DNA of 64,000 nucleotides from Achromobacter arsenitoxydans SY8. GTDB lineage: Bacteria; Pseudomonadota; Gammaproteobacteria; Burkholderiales; Burkholderiaceae_B. Shown here piece after piece: positions 26,379 to 34,725 of the stretch. Each line of letters begins with the position of its first letter. The stretch's first letter is position 1. The notes beneath the pieces were generated by a model that had not been told where the DNA came from, made no database searches, and worked only from the letters and a program-made list of their open reading frames with translations. A program made the position numbers and the translations under genes. Location of the stretch: NCBI RefSeq assembly GCF_000236785.1, contig NZ_AGUF01000001.1, positions 88,424-152,423 of the forward strand. The letters are read 5' to 3'.

Positions 26379-26642
26379 TCAGGAGGCGCGCCAGATCGCC
26401 AGGCAGGCAAGCGCCGCCGGAACCAGGAACACGATGACCAGGATCGGCAGTTCCTCGCGCACGCTGTATCCGGCGTGGCTGACGCCCACCCACATATTGA
26501 TCCCAGACACCACCAGCCAGACGGGAATGAACGCCTTGGCCGCGAGCGCCAGGGCGGCCGCGTCCGTGCCCCATAGCTTGCCGAATAGCAGGAATACGCC
26601 CAACAGCACCACGCCGCCCGCGATCACCATTGCCACATGCAT
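26379..26642 (-). CDS. Small membrane protein of unknown function
   Basis: 87 residues with three hydrophobic segments (near 5-20, 33-52 and 67-85), so probably an inner-membrane protein. No family was recognised. It lies 42 bases after the SDR gene on the same strand and is likely cotranscribed with it. Confidence 0.7.
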   Translation of the reverse strand: MHVAMVIAGGVVLLGVFLLFGKLWGTDAAALALAAKAFIPVWLVVSGINMWVGVSHAGYSVREELPILVIVFLVPAALACLAIWRAS

Positions 26643-26684
26643 GTCCGTCCCCTTGGTCTGACGCCGCCCCGGGCGGGCCGGCGC

Positions 26685-27458
26685 TTACTTGGTCGTGTAG
26701 CCGCCGTTGATAAGAATGGTCTGCCCCGTGATCCACCAGCCGTCGCTGACCAGATGGCGGATAAAGGGCACGACGTCCTCGATATCGGTCAGCCCGGTCT
26801 TGCTGAACGGCGACAGCGCCGCCGCCGTCTTGTGATACGCCACCGCATCCGCGCCTTCAGCCGGATAGAAGAAAGGCGTATCCATCGGACCGGGCCCCAC
26901 CGCCGTCACCGAAATCCCGCGCGCCCCGAATTCCTTGGCCGCCGCCCGCGTGTAATGCTCCACCGGCGCCTTGGTGCCGGCATAGGCGGCATAGAACGGC
27001 GTGAAAGCGCCCAGCAGCGAGGTCACCAGCGTGCACACCTTGCCGTTGTCGTTCACGTGCCGGCCCGCTTCGCGCAGGAAGAAGAACGCCGTCTTGGAAT
27101 TTACCGCCGTCATCTCGTCGTACTCGTCTTCGCTGATCTCGGTGAAGGGCTTCTTCAGCACCTTGCCCACCGTATTGATCGCGATATCCGGCCGGCCCAG
27201 CGCCGCCACGGCGTCGGCAAACAGCTTCTCCATCGCCGAGGCCGTCGTCAGATCCCCCTGCAGCGCGACCGCCTTGGCGCCCGCGGCCTCGATCGCCGCC
27301 ACCGTCGCGTCCGCATCGGCCTTGGACGCGGCGCTGTTGTAGTGAATGGCGACCGCGCGGGCGCCCTGCTCCGCCAGGTCGCGCGCAATCAGCCCGCCCA
27401 GGTTTTTGGCCCCGCCCGCGATGATCGCGACCTTGCCCTTGATCGAATGGTCCGCCAT
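26685..27458 (-). CDS. SDR-family oxidoreductase
   Basis: 257-residue short-chain dehydrogenase with a variant cofactor motif GGAKNLGG, followed by HYNSAASKADAD, where the small and positive residues point to NADP. The catalytic Tyr and Lys sit in YAGTK after TSLLGAF. It closes with TGQTILINGGY. The substrate is unknown. It heads a likely operon with the small membrane protein and perhaps the LysR gene. Confidence 0.85.
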   Translation of the reverse strand: MADHSIKGKVAIIAGGAKNLGGLIARDLAEQGARAVAIHYNSAASKADADATVAAIEAAGAKAVALQGDLTTASAMEKLFADAVAALGRPDIAINTVGKVLKKPFTEISEDEYDEMTAVNSKTAFFFLREAGRHVNDNGKVCTLVTSLLGAFTPFYAAYAGTKAPVEHYTRAAAKEFGARGISVTAVGPGPMDTPFFYPAEGADAVAYHKTAAALSPFSKTGLTDIEDVVPFIRHLVSDGWWITGQTILINGGYTTK

Positions 27459-27600
27459 GGAAAATCTCCCGCATGTGTCGATGGAGATACGAGCTTAGGC
27501 AAGCGCACCCGCGCGATAAACCACTGCAGCCTGGATGAATAATCCAGAAAATCCACCCAATCGCAGCCGACGCGGCGGCCAGCATCCAGCAACCGCCAAC

Positions 27601-27630
27601 AAAAAAGCCGCCCCTTTTCAGGGACGGCTT
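27601..27630 (-). terminator. Rho-independent terminator of the Bug receptor gene
   Basis: On the minus strand AAGCCGTCCCT, a short A-rich loop, and AGGGGCGGCTT are followed by TTTTTT, about 25 bases past the gene's stop. Confidence 0.88.
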
Positions 27631-27653
27631 GCCGGGGCAGCAGCGGGTGGTGC

Positions 27654-28619
27654 TCAGTCCACCTGCGCGCCGGATTGCTTGACGGCCTTGCCCCACTTGT
27701 CGACTTCGCCGGCAATGAACGTGCCGGTGGCTTCAGGCGTGAGCGGCATCGGTTCCGCCCCGCGGTCGCGGAAGAACTTCTGCATCTCCGGCGTATTCAA
27801 CACCTGCCCGATCTGCTTGCTCAGTGCGCCGGTAATCTCGGCGGGCGTGTCCTTGGGTGCCAGCACCGCTGCCCAGCCGATGGCCTCGAAGCCGGGGTAG
27901 CCCGATTCCGCCACCGTCGGCACATTGGGCAGTTGCGGCAGCCGCTTGGCCGTCGTCACCGCCAGCGCCACCGCCTTCTTGCTCTGCACGTGCGGCAGGC
28001 CCGCCGTCACCGAATCCACCATCAGCGGCACCTGGTGGCCCAGGAAATCCGCCTGGGCGGGGCCGCTGCCCTTGTACGGGATGTGGCGGATGTCGATATT
28101 GGCCGCCGCCTTGAACATCTCGGCCGACAAGTGCTGCGTGCCGCCGATGCCGGCGCTGGCGTAGGCCAGTTCGCCCGGATTGGCGCGCGCCTGCGTCACC
28201 AGCTGCTGCAGCGACGTAATGCCCGAGGCCGGCGTGGCCAGGAACATCAGCGGCACCGAGAACACGCCCGACACCGGCGCAAAATCCTTGGTCAGGCTGT
28301 AATTGATGTTCTTGTACAGCGTCTGGTTCACCGCCGCGGCGCTGCCGGCGATGACCAGCGTATAGCCGTCGGGCGCGGCGCGCGTAGCCTGCTCCATGCC
28401 GATATTGCTGCCGGCGCCAGCGCGGTTCTCCACCACGATGGGTTGCTTGACCGCCGTGCCCAGCTTTTCAGCCAGCGCGCGGGCGAAGATATCTGTGGCC
28501 TGCCCGGGCGGGAACGGCACGATCAGGCGGATGGGACGGTCGGGAAACTCGGCGTGGGCCGGGGCGCCGGCCGCAGCCAGCGCCAGGCCGGCGGCAAGAC
28601 TGGAAAGAATACGTTTCAT
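27654..28619 (-). CDS. Bug-family (TctC) periplasmic solute receptor
   Basis: 321 residues with a signal peptide ending AHAEFPDRP and the Bug pattern [35 protein letters not shown] and the later [13 protein letters not shown]. Bug proteins are hugely expanded in Bordetella and Achromobacter and bind organic acids for tripartite tricarboxylate transporters; most, like this one, have no adjacent membrane genes. Ligand unknown. Confidence 0.93.
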   Translation of the reverse strand: MKRILSSLAAGLALAAAGAPAHAEFPDRPIRLIVPFPPGQATDIFARALAEKLGTAVKQPIVVENRAGAGSNIGMEQATRAAPDGYTLVIAGSAAAVNQTLYKNINYSLTKDFAPVSGVFSVPLMFLATPASGITSLQQLVTQARANPGELAYASAGIGGTQHLSAEMFKAAANIDIRHIPYKGSGPAQADFLGHQVPLMVDSVTAGLPHVQSKKAVALAVTTAKRLPQLPNVPTVAESGYPGFEAIGWAAVLAPKDTPAEITGALSKQIGQVLNTPEMQKFFRDRGAEPMPLTPEATGTFIAGEVDKWGKAVKQSGAQVD

Positions 28620-28848
28620 GATTGGTCAGTAAAAAGCGATGGCGATGCCGCGCCGGGGGGCGCGCAGCCTGCATAAAATAGAGCGCCCGCGCTGGCAGCC
28701 CTTGTGAGGCCGGCCCGGGGCAGATCGGGGGGGTAGCGTCACGATAGCATCCCCCCGTCGGTGCTACATTTGCCTTTTCGCGCTTCCCCCGGGGAAGCTC
28801 CCCGAAGTTTCCTTCACCACCCTGTCCTTACATCCCGCAGGAACCGCC

Positions 28849-30042
28849 ATGGAATTCAGCCAGTTCAACGTCGACACCCTCATGGAGATCACCTCCCGCC
28901 CGGACCTCGTGTTCGTCAGCGGCAAGGGATCCTGGCTGGAGGATCACGCGGGCAAGCGATACCTGGACTTCGTGCAGGGCTGGGCAGTCAACACCCTGGG
29001 CCACTCCGCGCCCGAAATGCAGCGCGCGCTGGTCGAACAGTCGCAAAAGCTGATGAACCCGTCGCCGGCGTTCTACAACATCCCCTCCATCGAGCTGGCC
29101 CAGCGCCTGACCGGCGCGTCCGACTTCGACCGCGTCTTCTTCGCCAACAGCGGCGGCGAAGCCAACGAAGGCGCCATCAAGCTCGCCCGCAAATGGGGCC
29201 AGGTCAAAAAGAACGGCGCCTACAAAATCATCACCATGAACCACGGCTTCCACGGCCGCACCCTGGCCACCATGTCCGCATCGGGCAAGCCGGGCTGGGA
29301 CAAGATGTTCGCCCCGCAGGTCGAAGGCTTCCCCAAGGCCGAACTGAACGACCTGGAATCCGTGCGCAAGCTGATCGACGACAAGACCGTCGCCATCATG
29401 CTCGAACCCGTCCAGGGCGAAGGCGGCGTGCTGCCCGCCACCAAGGAATTCATGCAAGGCCTGCGCAAGCTGGCCGATGAAAACCAGCTGCTGCTGATCG
29501 TCGACGAAGTCCAGACCGGCATGGGCCGCACCGGCAAGATGTTCGCCTACCAGCATTCCGACGTCATCCCCGACATCATGACCCTGGCCAAGGGCATCGG
29601 CGGCGGCGTGCCGCTGGCGGCCCTCTTGGCCCGCCAGGAAGTCTGCGTGTTCCAACACGGCGACCAGGGCGGCACCTACAACGGCAACCCCCTGACCACC
29701 GCCGTCGGCGTCGCGGTCTTCGATGCGCTGGTCGCGCCGGGCTTCATGGACGCAGTCAACGCTCGCGCCAAGCAACTGTCCGAAGGCCTGCTGGCCCTGT
29801 CGGCCAAGTACGGCATGAAGGGCGAACGCGGCATGGGTCTGCTGCGCGCGCTGATCATGGACCGCGATGACGGCCCCGCCATCGTCGAAGCCGCCCGCAA
29901 CCTGGCTCCCCAAGGCCTGCTGCTGAACGCGCCGCGTCCCAATCTGCTGCGCTTCATGCCCGCGCTGAACGTGACGGCTGAGGAAGTGGACACGATGCTC
30001 AAGCAGCTGGATGGGCTGATTGCGCAGGTGCGTAAGGCTTGA
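28849..30042 (+). CDS. argD: Class III aminotransferase, acetylornithine-transaminase-like
   Basis: PLP-dependent aminotransferase of 397 residues. SGGEANEGAIKLARKWG binds the cofactor phosphate, LLIVDEVQTGMGRTG carries the aspartate that pairs with the pyridine nitrogen, and the PLP lysine is in LAKGIGGGVPL. The overall length and motifs match acetylornithine/succinylornithine transaminases (ArgD/AruC/AstC), which move the delta-amino group to 2-oxoglutarate in arginine metabolism. A 4-aminobutyrate-type specificity cannot be excluded. A good ribosome binding site (CAGGAACC) precedes the ATG, and a terminator follows. Confidence 0.82.
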   Translation: MEFSQFNVDTLMEITSRPDLVFVSGKGSWLEDHAGKRYLDFVQGWAVNTLGHSAPEMQRALVEQSQKLMNPSPAFYNIPSIELAQRLTGASDFDRVFFANSGGEANEGAIKLARKWGQVKKNGAYKIITMNHGFHGRTLATMSASGKPGWDKMFAPQVEGFPKAELNDLESVRKLIDDKTVAIMLEPVQGEGGVLPATKEFMQGLRKLADENQLLLIVDEVQTGMGRTGKMFAYQHSDVIPDIMTLAKGIGGGVPLAALLARQEVCVFQHGDQGGTYNGNPLTTAVGVAVFDALVAPGFMDAVNARAKQLSEGLLALSAKYGMKGERGMGLLRALIMDRDDGPAIVEAARNLAPQGLLLNAPRPNLLRFMPALNVTAEEVDTMLKQLDGLIAQVRKA

Positions 30043-30068
30043 TGGGGTTTAGAAGGTAGTGAATGCAG

Positions 30069-30098
30069 GGGCCGCGATATGCGGCCCTTGTTTTTTTT
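30069..30098 (+). terminator. Rho-independent terminator of the aminotransferase gene
   Basis: GGGCCGC (30069-30075), loop GATAT, GCGGCCC (30081-30087), then TTG and eight T residues: a textbook terminator 27 bases past the stop. Confidence 0.95.
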
Positions 30099-30163
30099 GG
30101 TCGGGCGGTTCGCGGTTCGGATCGTTATTGCGGCCGTGGCTTGGGACACGTTAAGGGAATCGA

Positions 30164-30490
30164 ATGGACGCGAAGGAATTTGTCGGCAACTGGAACGCGC
30201 TGCGGGGTGAGCTGTTGGAGACATTCATGACGGCGGATGGCGGAAGCGCGGTCGCGGCCAAGGTACGGGGGCTGGGGTTGTCGGCGGCGCAGCTTGAGGG
30301 TGTGCGTGGGGTGCTGGATCTGGCGCTGCGGGACACGATGTATTCGCTGCTGCTGGGGTTGGATGGGGCGGCGAGTATTGGAGATAGCCAAGAGCAGTTC
30401 ACCATCGCGGGTGAGGATGGGGTGGTGATTGAGGATATTGAGTCGGAGGCTTGGGAGTGTTTCCATGGGGACTCGGGCGTTTGCGGTTGA
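30164..30490 (+). CDS. Hypothetical protein, 108 residues
   Basis: A small acidic protein with AAGGGA six bases before the ATG, so translation is plausible. It looks mostly helical, with KVRGLGLSAAQLEGVRGVLDL in the middle and an acidic C-terminal half (GEDGVVIEDIESEAWECF). No family was recognised. It lies just past the aminotransferase terminator and 51 bases before the methyltransferase gene, with which it may form an operon. Its base use shifts to G-rich codons towards the 3' end, like that neighbour. Confidence 0.65.
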   Translation: MDAKEFVGNWNALRGELLETFMTADGGSAVAAKVRGLGLSAAQLEGVRGVLDLALRDTMYSLLLGLDGAASIGDSQEQFTIAGEDGVVIEDIESEAWECFHGDSGVCG

Positions 30491-30541
30491 TACGCGCGCC
30501 ACGGGTCTGGGCTTTTCGGTCGCGGTTACGGGAGTTTGAAG

Positions 30542-31162
30542 ATGTCCAAGTCGCCTGCTGATGACGTGGTGTCGATCTATCGGGAGCACGCCGACGCGTT
30601 TGTGCGGCTGCGTGGGACGGGGCTGATCGAGCGCGCGTGGTTGGATGCGTTTCTGGCGTTGCTGCCGGGGGCGAGTCCGCGGGTGCTGGATATTGGGTGC
30701 GGGTTTGGGGTGCCGATTGCTCAGTATCTGATTGAGTGTGGGTGCCAGATCACGGGGGTGGATACGTCGGTGCCGTTACTGAATCGGGCGAAGGCGGCGT
30801 TTCCTGAGCATCAGTGGATTGCTGCGGATATGCGGAGGATGGTGGTCGCGGGGCCGTTTGATGGGTTGATCGCTTGGCATAGCTTCTTTCATTTGTCGCC
30901 TGTGGATCAGCGGGGGATGTTTGGGGAGTTTGGGCGGCTGGCTGAGCCGGGGGCGGTGTTGATGTTTACGAGCGGGCCGGGGTTGGGTGAGGCGATTGGG
31001 GAGTTTGAAGGGAGGGCGCTGTATCACGGGAGTTTGGAGGGGGAGGAGTATCGGGAGTTGTTGAGGGTGAAGGGGTTTGAGGTGGTGCGGCATGTGGTGG
31101 AGGATGCCGGGTGTGGGGGGGCGACGGTGTGGTTGGCGAAGCAGGCTGGGAATAAGGCGTGA
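30542..31162 (+). CDS. Class I SAM-dependent methyltransferase
   Basis: 206-residue protein with the SAM-binding motif VLDIGCGFG at residues 48-56, an acidic residue after the second strand (GVDTS near 72) and a later F(L)HLSPVDQRGMF as in small-molecule methyltransferases of the UbiE/MT11 type. The substrate is unknown. The ATG at 30542 has GGAG eight bases upstream; a TTG just before is ignored. The gene is oddly rich in G at codon third positions on the coding strand, unlike its C-rich neighbours. Confidence 0.82.
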   Translation: MSKSPADDVVSIYREHADAFVRLRGTGLIERAWLDAFLALLPGASPRVLDIGCGFGVPIAQYLIECGCQITGVDTSVPLLNRAKAAFPEHQWIAADMRRMVVAGPFDGLIAWHSFFHLSPVDQRGMFGEFGRLAEPGAVLMFTSGPGLGEAIGEFEGRALYHGSLEGEEYRELLRVKGFEVVRHVVEDAGCGGATVWLAKQAGNKA

Positions 31163-31408
31163 CTTGCCCGCAATGTAGCGAGGTCTGAATCGGGATCAAG
31201 CAGGGTCGCGCATAAACGGACGAATTGAGCGGGCAGCGCAGTTACGTCGTCTGATATTGGGCCTACAGAACCCATCAATGAAAGGGGGCTCGCCACAATG
31301 AGCGGCTCATTGCCGCTGCCCTGAGCCAGGGCGTGTTTCGCAGGAAGTCCATCGCGAGCACTCAGCAGGTCCGGGCATGGTGGCCAACCTCAACGCAGTT
31401 GCTATTTA

Positions 31409-31423
31409 TACGTAACTTACGTA
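31409..31423. promoter_or_regulatory. Palindromic operator of the toxin-antitoxin operon
   Basis: TACGTAA-C-TTACGTA is a perfect 7-1-7 palindrome that ends five bases before the toxin ATG, in an AT-rich stretch (CTATTTATACG). This is where an antitoxin with a helix-turn-helix normally binds to repress its own operon. Confidence 0.65.
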
Positions 31424-31428
31424 CATTG

Positions 31429-31775
31429 ATGAAAGCCCTGTTCATAGAATTGCGCGCGTTCTCGCGTTCTCGCGCTATCGGGCCGAGTATCTGGATGACG
31501 ACGCCTTTCTTGACCTGCAACACGCGATGATGAAGCACCCCGCAGCGGGTGACGTCATTGAGGGCACAGGGGGACTGCGCAAGCTGCGCCACGGTGATCC
31601 CCGCCGCGGCAAAGGTAAGCGCGGCGGTCTGAGAGTCATCTACTACTGGTGGGACGGCGGATCGCAGTTTTGGCTGTTCACTCTGTTCGACAAGGACGAG
31701 ATGAAGGATCTGTCCGCCAGAGCTAAACAGGCGCTCAAGGGGATGCTCGAACACGAAAGGACGATTAGGCTATGA
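31429..31775 (+). pseudogene. HigB/RelE-type toxin gene, frameshifted by an 8-bp duplication
   Basis: The N-terminal frame starts at ATG 31429 (MKALFIELRAFS) and the C-terminal frame from about 31473 reads RYRAEYLDDDAFLDLQHAMM..., then GDVIEGTGGLRKLR, GKGKRGGLRVIYYWW and FTLFDKDEMKDL, a complete RelE-like mRNA interferase when joined. Removing one copy of an 8-bp tandem repeat at 31455-31474 puts both parts in one frame of 112 residues, the normal size. As it stands, translation from the ATG stops after 33 residues. An internal start at 31527 could make an 82-residue fragment lacking the first third. The 3' end overlaps the antitoxin ATG. Confidence 0.85.
31455..31474 (+). repeat. 8-bp tandem repeat, 2.5 copies
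   Basis: CGCGTTCT occurs twice head to tail, followed by CGCG. The repeat lies inside the toxin gene and shifts its frame by +8. Loss of one unit would restore the reading frame. Confidence 0.9.
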
Positions 31776-32086
31776 AGAAGCGAGACTTGTACTCGGAGAT
31801 CGCGGAAGGGTTTGAGGCGCTAGCGGAGGCGCGGGAAGGCAAGCGGACCCTGCGCACGCATAAGATTGAACTCAAGCCTGCTCCGGAAGTGACTGCAGAA
31901 GATTTGTTGGCGTTGCGTGAACGGTTGAAGTTGTCGAGGCAAGTGTTTGCGCACTATCTTCGTACCAATCCTCGGACCGTCGAGAATTGGGAACAAGGCC
32001 GGGCAAAGCCGAACGCGCAGGCGGCGCTTCTGATTCGCCTAGTCGAGAAGTTTCCGGATACGGTGAAGCGTCTCGCGGAGGTTTAG
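31772..32086 (+). CDS. HigA-type antitoxin (helix-turn-helix)
   Basis: 104 residues. The N-terminal part (MKKRDLYSEIAEGFEALAEAREGKRTLRTH) is typical of antitoxins paired with this RelE/HigB group (NadS-like), and the C-terminal half is an XRE-like helix-turn-helix, LRERLKLSRQVFAHYLRTNP, RTVENWEQGRAKPN. It should neutralise the toxin and repress the operon through the palindrome at 31409. Its ATG overlaps the toxin stop (ATGA). The antitoxin appears intact while the toxin is not. Confidence 0.88.
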   Translation: MKKRDLYSEIAEGFEALAEAREGKRTLRTHKIELKPAPEVTAEDLLALRERLKLSRQVFAHYLRTNPRTVENWEQGRAKPNAQAALLIRLVEKFPDTVKRLAEV

Positions 32087-32245
32087 CGCGCGGAGAACCG
32101 CCACGGTCGTAAAAGTCGTTCTAAAGGTGTCAAGGCCGTGTTGTCTAGCGCCAGCATTCGCCCCGGAGTTGCCGCGGACGGTATTAAGAAGCAAGCACCT
32201 AACTTGCGACATGTGCTGCAAGAAGTTGTTCGCCCAATAAAAGAC

Positions 32246-32719
32246 TTAGTCCGCAAGCTCCCGATCCAGTGACGCGTTGATAGATTGTTTAACCCCTAGG
32301 TCGATGGCGGCCATTCGAAGCAACGCGGCTTCTGGCTGCAGGCGCTCGACATCGGGAAAACGTGCTTCCAGCGGACTAGGTCCTACACAGACTAACGGAT
32401 GCTCGTACTCTGCGAACTGGTGAGCAGTAGCATCAACGATGAAGCCATCAATGTCCACCCAGAAGTGCCATTCGTTGCTCGCTCTCTTGTATGCCATGAC
32501 CACCGCAACGGTAGAACGGCTGTACTTTTTTTGCATGGCAATTGCTAGAAAAGCCGAAACTACCTCGCACGAACCCCGAGGGAATCTATGAACGAAAGGA
32601 ACGCTGTTGACCTGTTCTGGGCGGCAGAAAAAAGCTCCAGCCCTAATTGCATCGCTTTGCAATGAAGTAAGTGTTGGGCTTAATTGGGGCCTAATGTTAG
32701 ATATGATGGAGTTGGACAT
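32246..32719 (-). CDS. Transglutaminase-like cysteine enzyme at the end of the ABC-3C operon
   Basis: 157 residues. A Cys-His-Asp triad can be picked out in the order and spacing of the transglutaminase-like fold: C51 in PRGSCEVVSAFLA, H85 in WHFWVDIDG and D96 in VDATAHQF; compare the family pattern of H-x-W-V, then D-G, then D-A-T. Such proteins are mostly peptidases or amide-forming enzymes. GGGAGG lies five bases before the ATG and a stop codon sits directly upstream in frame, so the start is secure. It lies 56 bases after the ATPase gene in the same direction. Activity and partner are inferred. Confidence 0.65.
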   Translation of the reverse strand: MSNSIISNIRPQLSPTLTSLQSDAIRAGAFFCRPEQVNSVPFVHRFPRGSCEVVSAFLAIAMQKKYSRSTVAVVMAYKRASNEWHFWVDIDGFIVDATAHQFAEYEHPLVCVGPSPLEARFPDVERLQPEAALLRMAAIDLGVKQSINASLDRELAD

Positions 32720-32786
32720 CTACGCCTCCCTCTGGTCGAGCTTCGGTCTTTTCAATAATCGTGATCAAAATCTCCTCAATGGTCAT
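32697..32786 (-). CDS. Possible 29-residue peptide overlapping the ATPase and cysteine-enzyme genes
   Basis: An ATG at 32786, eight bases before the ATPase stop and with AGAGG seven bases upstream, opens a frame for MTIEEILITIIEKTEARPEG and nine more residues, ending 22 bases inside the next gene. The first half looks like an amphipathic helix. It could be a real small protein, a coupling device that brings ribosomes to the next start, or chance. Confidence 0.3.
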   Translation of the reverse strand: MTIEEILITIIEKTEARPEGGVDVQLHHI

Positions 32787-34725
32787 TAGCGACCTCTTCC
32801 CGCTTAGTGAGCAAACGAGCCGATTCTGTTAATTTCATAACCACATTATCTTCAAATTCTGGTGGATACTTTTTCACGCCGGTAGAGAACAGTATTTGAA
32901 AGTTCCGCGAGTTCGGATTTTCAAGCAACTCTATCTGTCTGAGCATTTTAATAAGACGCTCAAAGTCGATTCCGGCCGTCTCTGGAGTATCGACCAACAG
33001 CAAGCGCGGAAATGGTATTTCGGACAATAGGCTCAATTGCAGCAGCGCCAAATAATACAAGAACCGCTTTGGAACTTTCGCGCTGTGTTCTCTGTATTCG
33101 CCGCTGTTGATTAAAGGAAGATATGTTTGTGAGTCGATGCACGCATGCCTACACTCGGCCACAACGGAGGTCATTGAATCATTGTAGACGCGGTCGAACG
33201 CTTCAATTTGATTATGAAGCTCGGTGGCGGACTCACCGTCGAGTCGGGCAACCTCTGCTTTGGCCAAGTCGAATGCCGTCTTCTTATTGTTGTACCGTTT
33301 CAAAAGCTCGGCGAGCTTCGCTTCTAAACGATAAGCCTCTGTAGCCTTGGCGAGGCGATCGCGGGCATCTAGGAGCTTCGCGTCTAACTCCTCTATCGCG
33401 TGTTCGACGCTCGCTGGCGACGCGTTCGCCTCTTGAACGCGAATACGGTGAAGTTGAAGCCGATCTTGTACCTCTGCGCGCTCCAAATTCCAACGAGCCG
33501 AATCTTCCCTGACGCCTGCGATGGCAAGTCGTAACGTCTCAAGGCTCTTGGATTTCGTCTTGAGGATATCTAGATATTCTGCGGGGCTATAGAAGAATCT
33601 TTGAAAATCCAACTCTTCGACCGTGTTGCCGCATACGCAGTGCCCTGGCGTCCGCGCGACGTCATTCAGGCAATATGGGCAGGTGTCACTCGAGAATAAG
33701 TTCAATTGCCCATGTGCGTAAATGACTTTGTTTATGCGCTCAATATCGGCTTGAAGGGAACGTTCAACGTCAATCAACCGACTCGCTTCCCGAACTAATT
33801 TTTCCCTCTCTTCATCCAATTCATGCTTCCGAACCTCCAGCGCTCGGATATTTGTTAAGTCGGCCGCGAGCGTTTGCTGGGCTTCAGCGGTGCCCAGTTC
33901 GCCACGTGCGAAGCCTTTCCGAGTAGCCAGAAGCGCCTCGATTTGCGCTTCTAATTCTCGTATTCGTTCGGCCAGAGCTTTGGTGTTGGCGATATCTGTA
34001 ATACCGCTCGCCTTCAATAGCTGTTCGACGATGTTTTGATACTCTTGGTGAACGGATCTAGCCGTAGCTGCGTCCCGCTCGGCTATTTTTTGGCGGCCGA
34101 TCGCATTATATAAGTCGAGTAAGGTTTTCCCGACCAATATCTGAAAAATTGCCCTTCGAATCTCGAGCGAGTCAGAAATATAATTGCCTACCTCGGCAGG
34201 CTTGTAAATGCCGTTCGGATCTGGGCTTTGGTTGTGATAAATCAATCTCGCCAAATCTGAGAAATTTAACTTGAACTGCTTGCCAGCTTGAAAAATATCG
34301 ACAACAGGGATATTCAAGCGATCAAGCAGCCAATCAGAGAATGTCTTGACGTCTTCCCGTCGTTGGATGGGAAGCGTAACCGACTCAAATGTTGTGGCAA
34401 CGTCATCTACCGCTGTAGATGCCTTCACCACCGTAATGCTGTTGTCACGAAAACGTCTGTTTAGCGTGAACAACTCGCCATCAATCTCGATGACGAGGCG
34501 CACCATGTTATTTGAGTCTCCGATTATTTCTTTATGCGTCTCGGGCGAGCTAGGATTAAATTCATCAACCCTTCCGCCCAAGCCATAGTAGATCAAATTA
34601 AAAAACGTCGATTTGCCAGTCCCGTTCGGGCCTTCAATGATAGAAAGACCATTTTCGAAAGTGGGAGACTCGAAATAGTATTGATCGCCGGTGTAGACAA
34701 CCTTCCTTATGGCTAGGCTGCCCAT
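32776..34725 (-). CDS. Rad50/SMC-like ATPase of an ABC three-component system
   Basis: 649 residues. Walker A is GPNGTGKST at 32-40, long helical arms surround a zinc-hook-like set CPYC...CVC (C349, C352, C363, C365), and the C-terminal lobe has a Walker B of the form RLLLVDTPE near 574-582. The classical LSGGE signature is not seen; HSAKVPKRFLYYLALLQLS stands in its place. This layout fits the ATPase of ABC-3C conflict systems, which sit between a middle component and a variable effector. Its ATG overlaps the middle-component gene by 13 bases. It probably forms a DNA- or nucleoprotein-sensing dimer that drives the effector; that is inference. Confidence 0.82.
   Translation of the reverse strand: MGSLAIRKVVYTGDQYYFESPTFENGLSIIEGPNGTGKSTFFNLIYYGLGGRVDEFNPSSPETHKEIIGDSNNMVRLVIEIDGELFTLNRRFRDNSITVVKASTAVDDVATTFESVTLPIQRREDVKTFSDWLLDRLNIPVVDIFQAGKQFKLNFSDLARLIYHNQSPDPNGIYKPAEVGNYISDSLEIRRAIFQILVGKTLLDLYNAIGRQKIAERDAATARSVHQEYQNIVEQLLKASGITDIANTKALAERIRELEAQIEALLATRKGFARGELGTAEAQQTLAADLTNIRALEVRKHELDEEREKLVREASRLIDVERSLQADIERINKVIYAHGQLNLFSSDTCPYCLNDVARTPGHCVCGNTVEELDFQRFFYSPAEYLDILKTKSKSLETLRLAIAGVREDSARWNLERAEVQDRLQLHRIRVQEANASPASVEHAIEELDAKLLDARDRLAKATEAYRLEAKLAELLKRYNNKKTAFDLAKAEVARLDGESATELHNQIEAFDRVYNDSMTSVVAECRHACIDSQTYLPLINSGEYREHSAKVPKRFLYYLALLQLSLLSEIPFPRLLLVDTPETAGIDFERLIKMLRQIELLENPNSRNFQILFSTGVKKYPPEFEDNVVMKLTESARLLTKREEVANDH

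Noticed and set aside
25039-26661. Plus-strand 540-codon frame opposite the LysR gene
   Set aside because: The LysR protein on the minus strand has complete HTH and effector domains; the antisense product is low complexity.
31163-31296. Minus-strand frame start reading TALPAQFVRLCATLLD, possible transposase or recombinase remnant
   Set aside because: Too short, no family recognised, and it continues into a wrong-frame reading of the methyltransferase.
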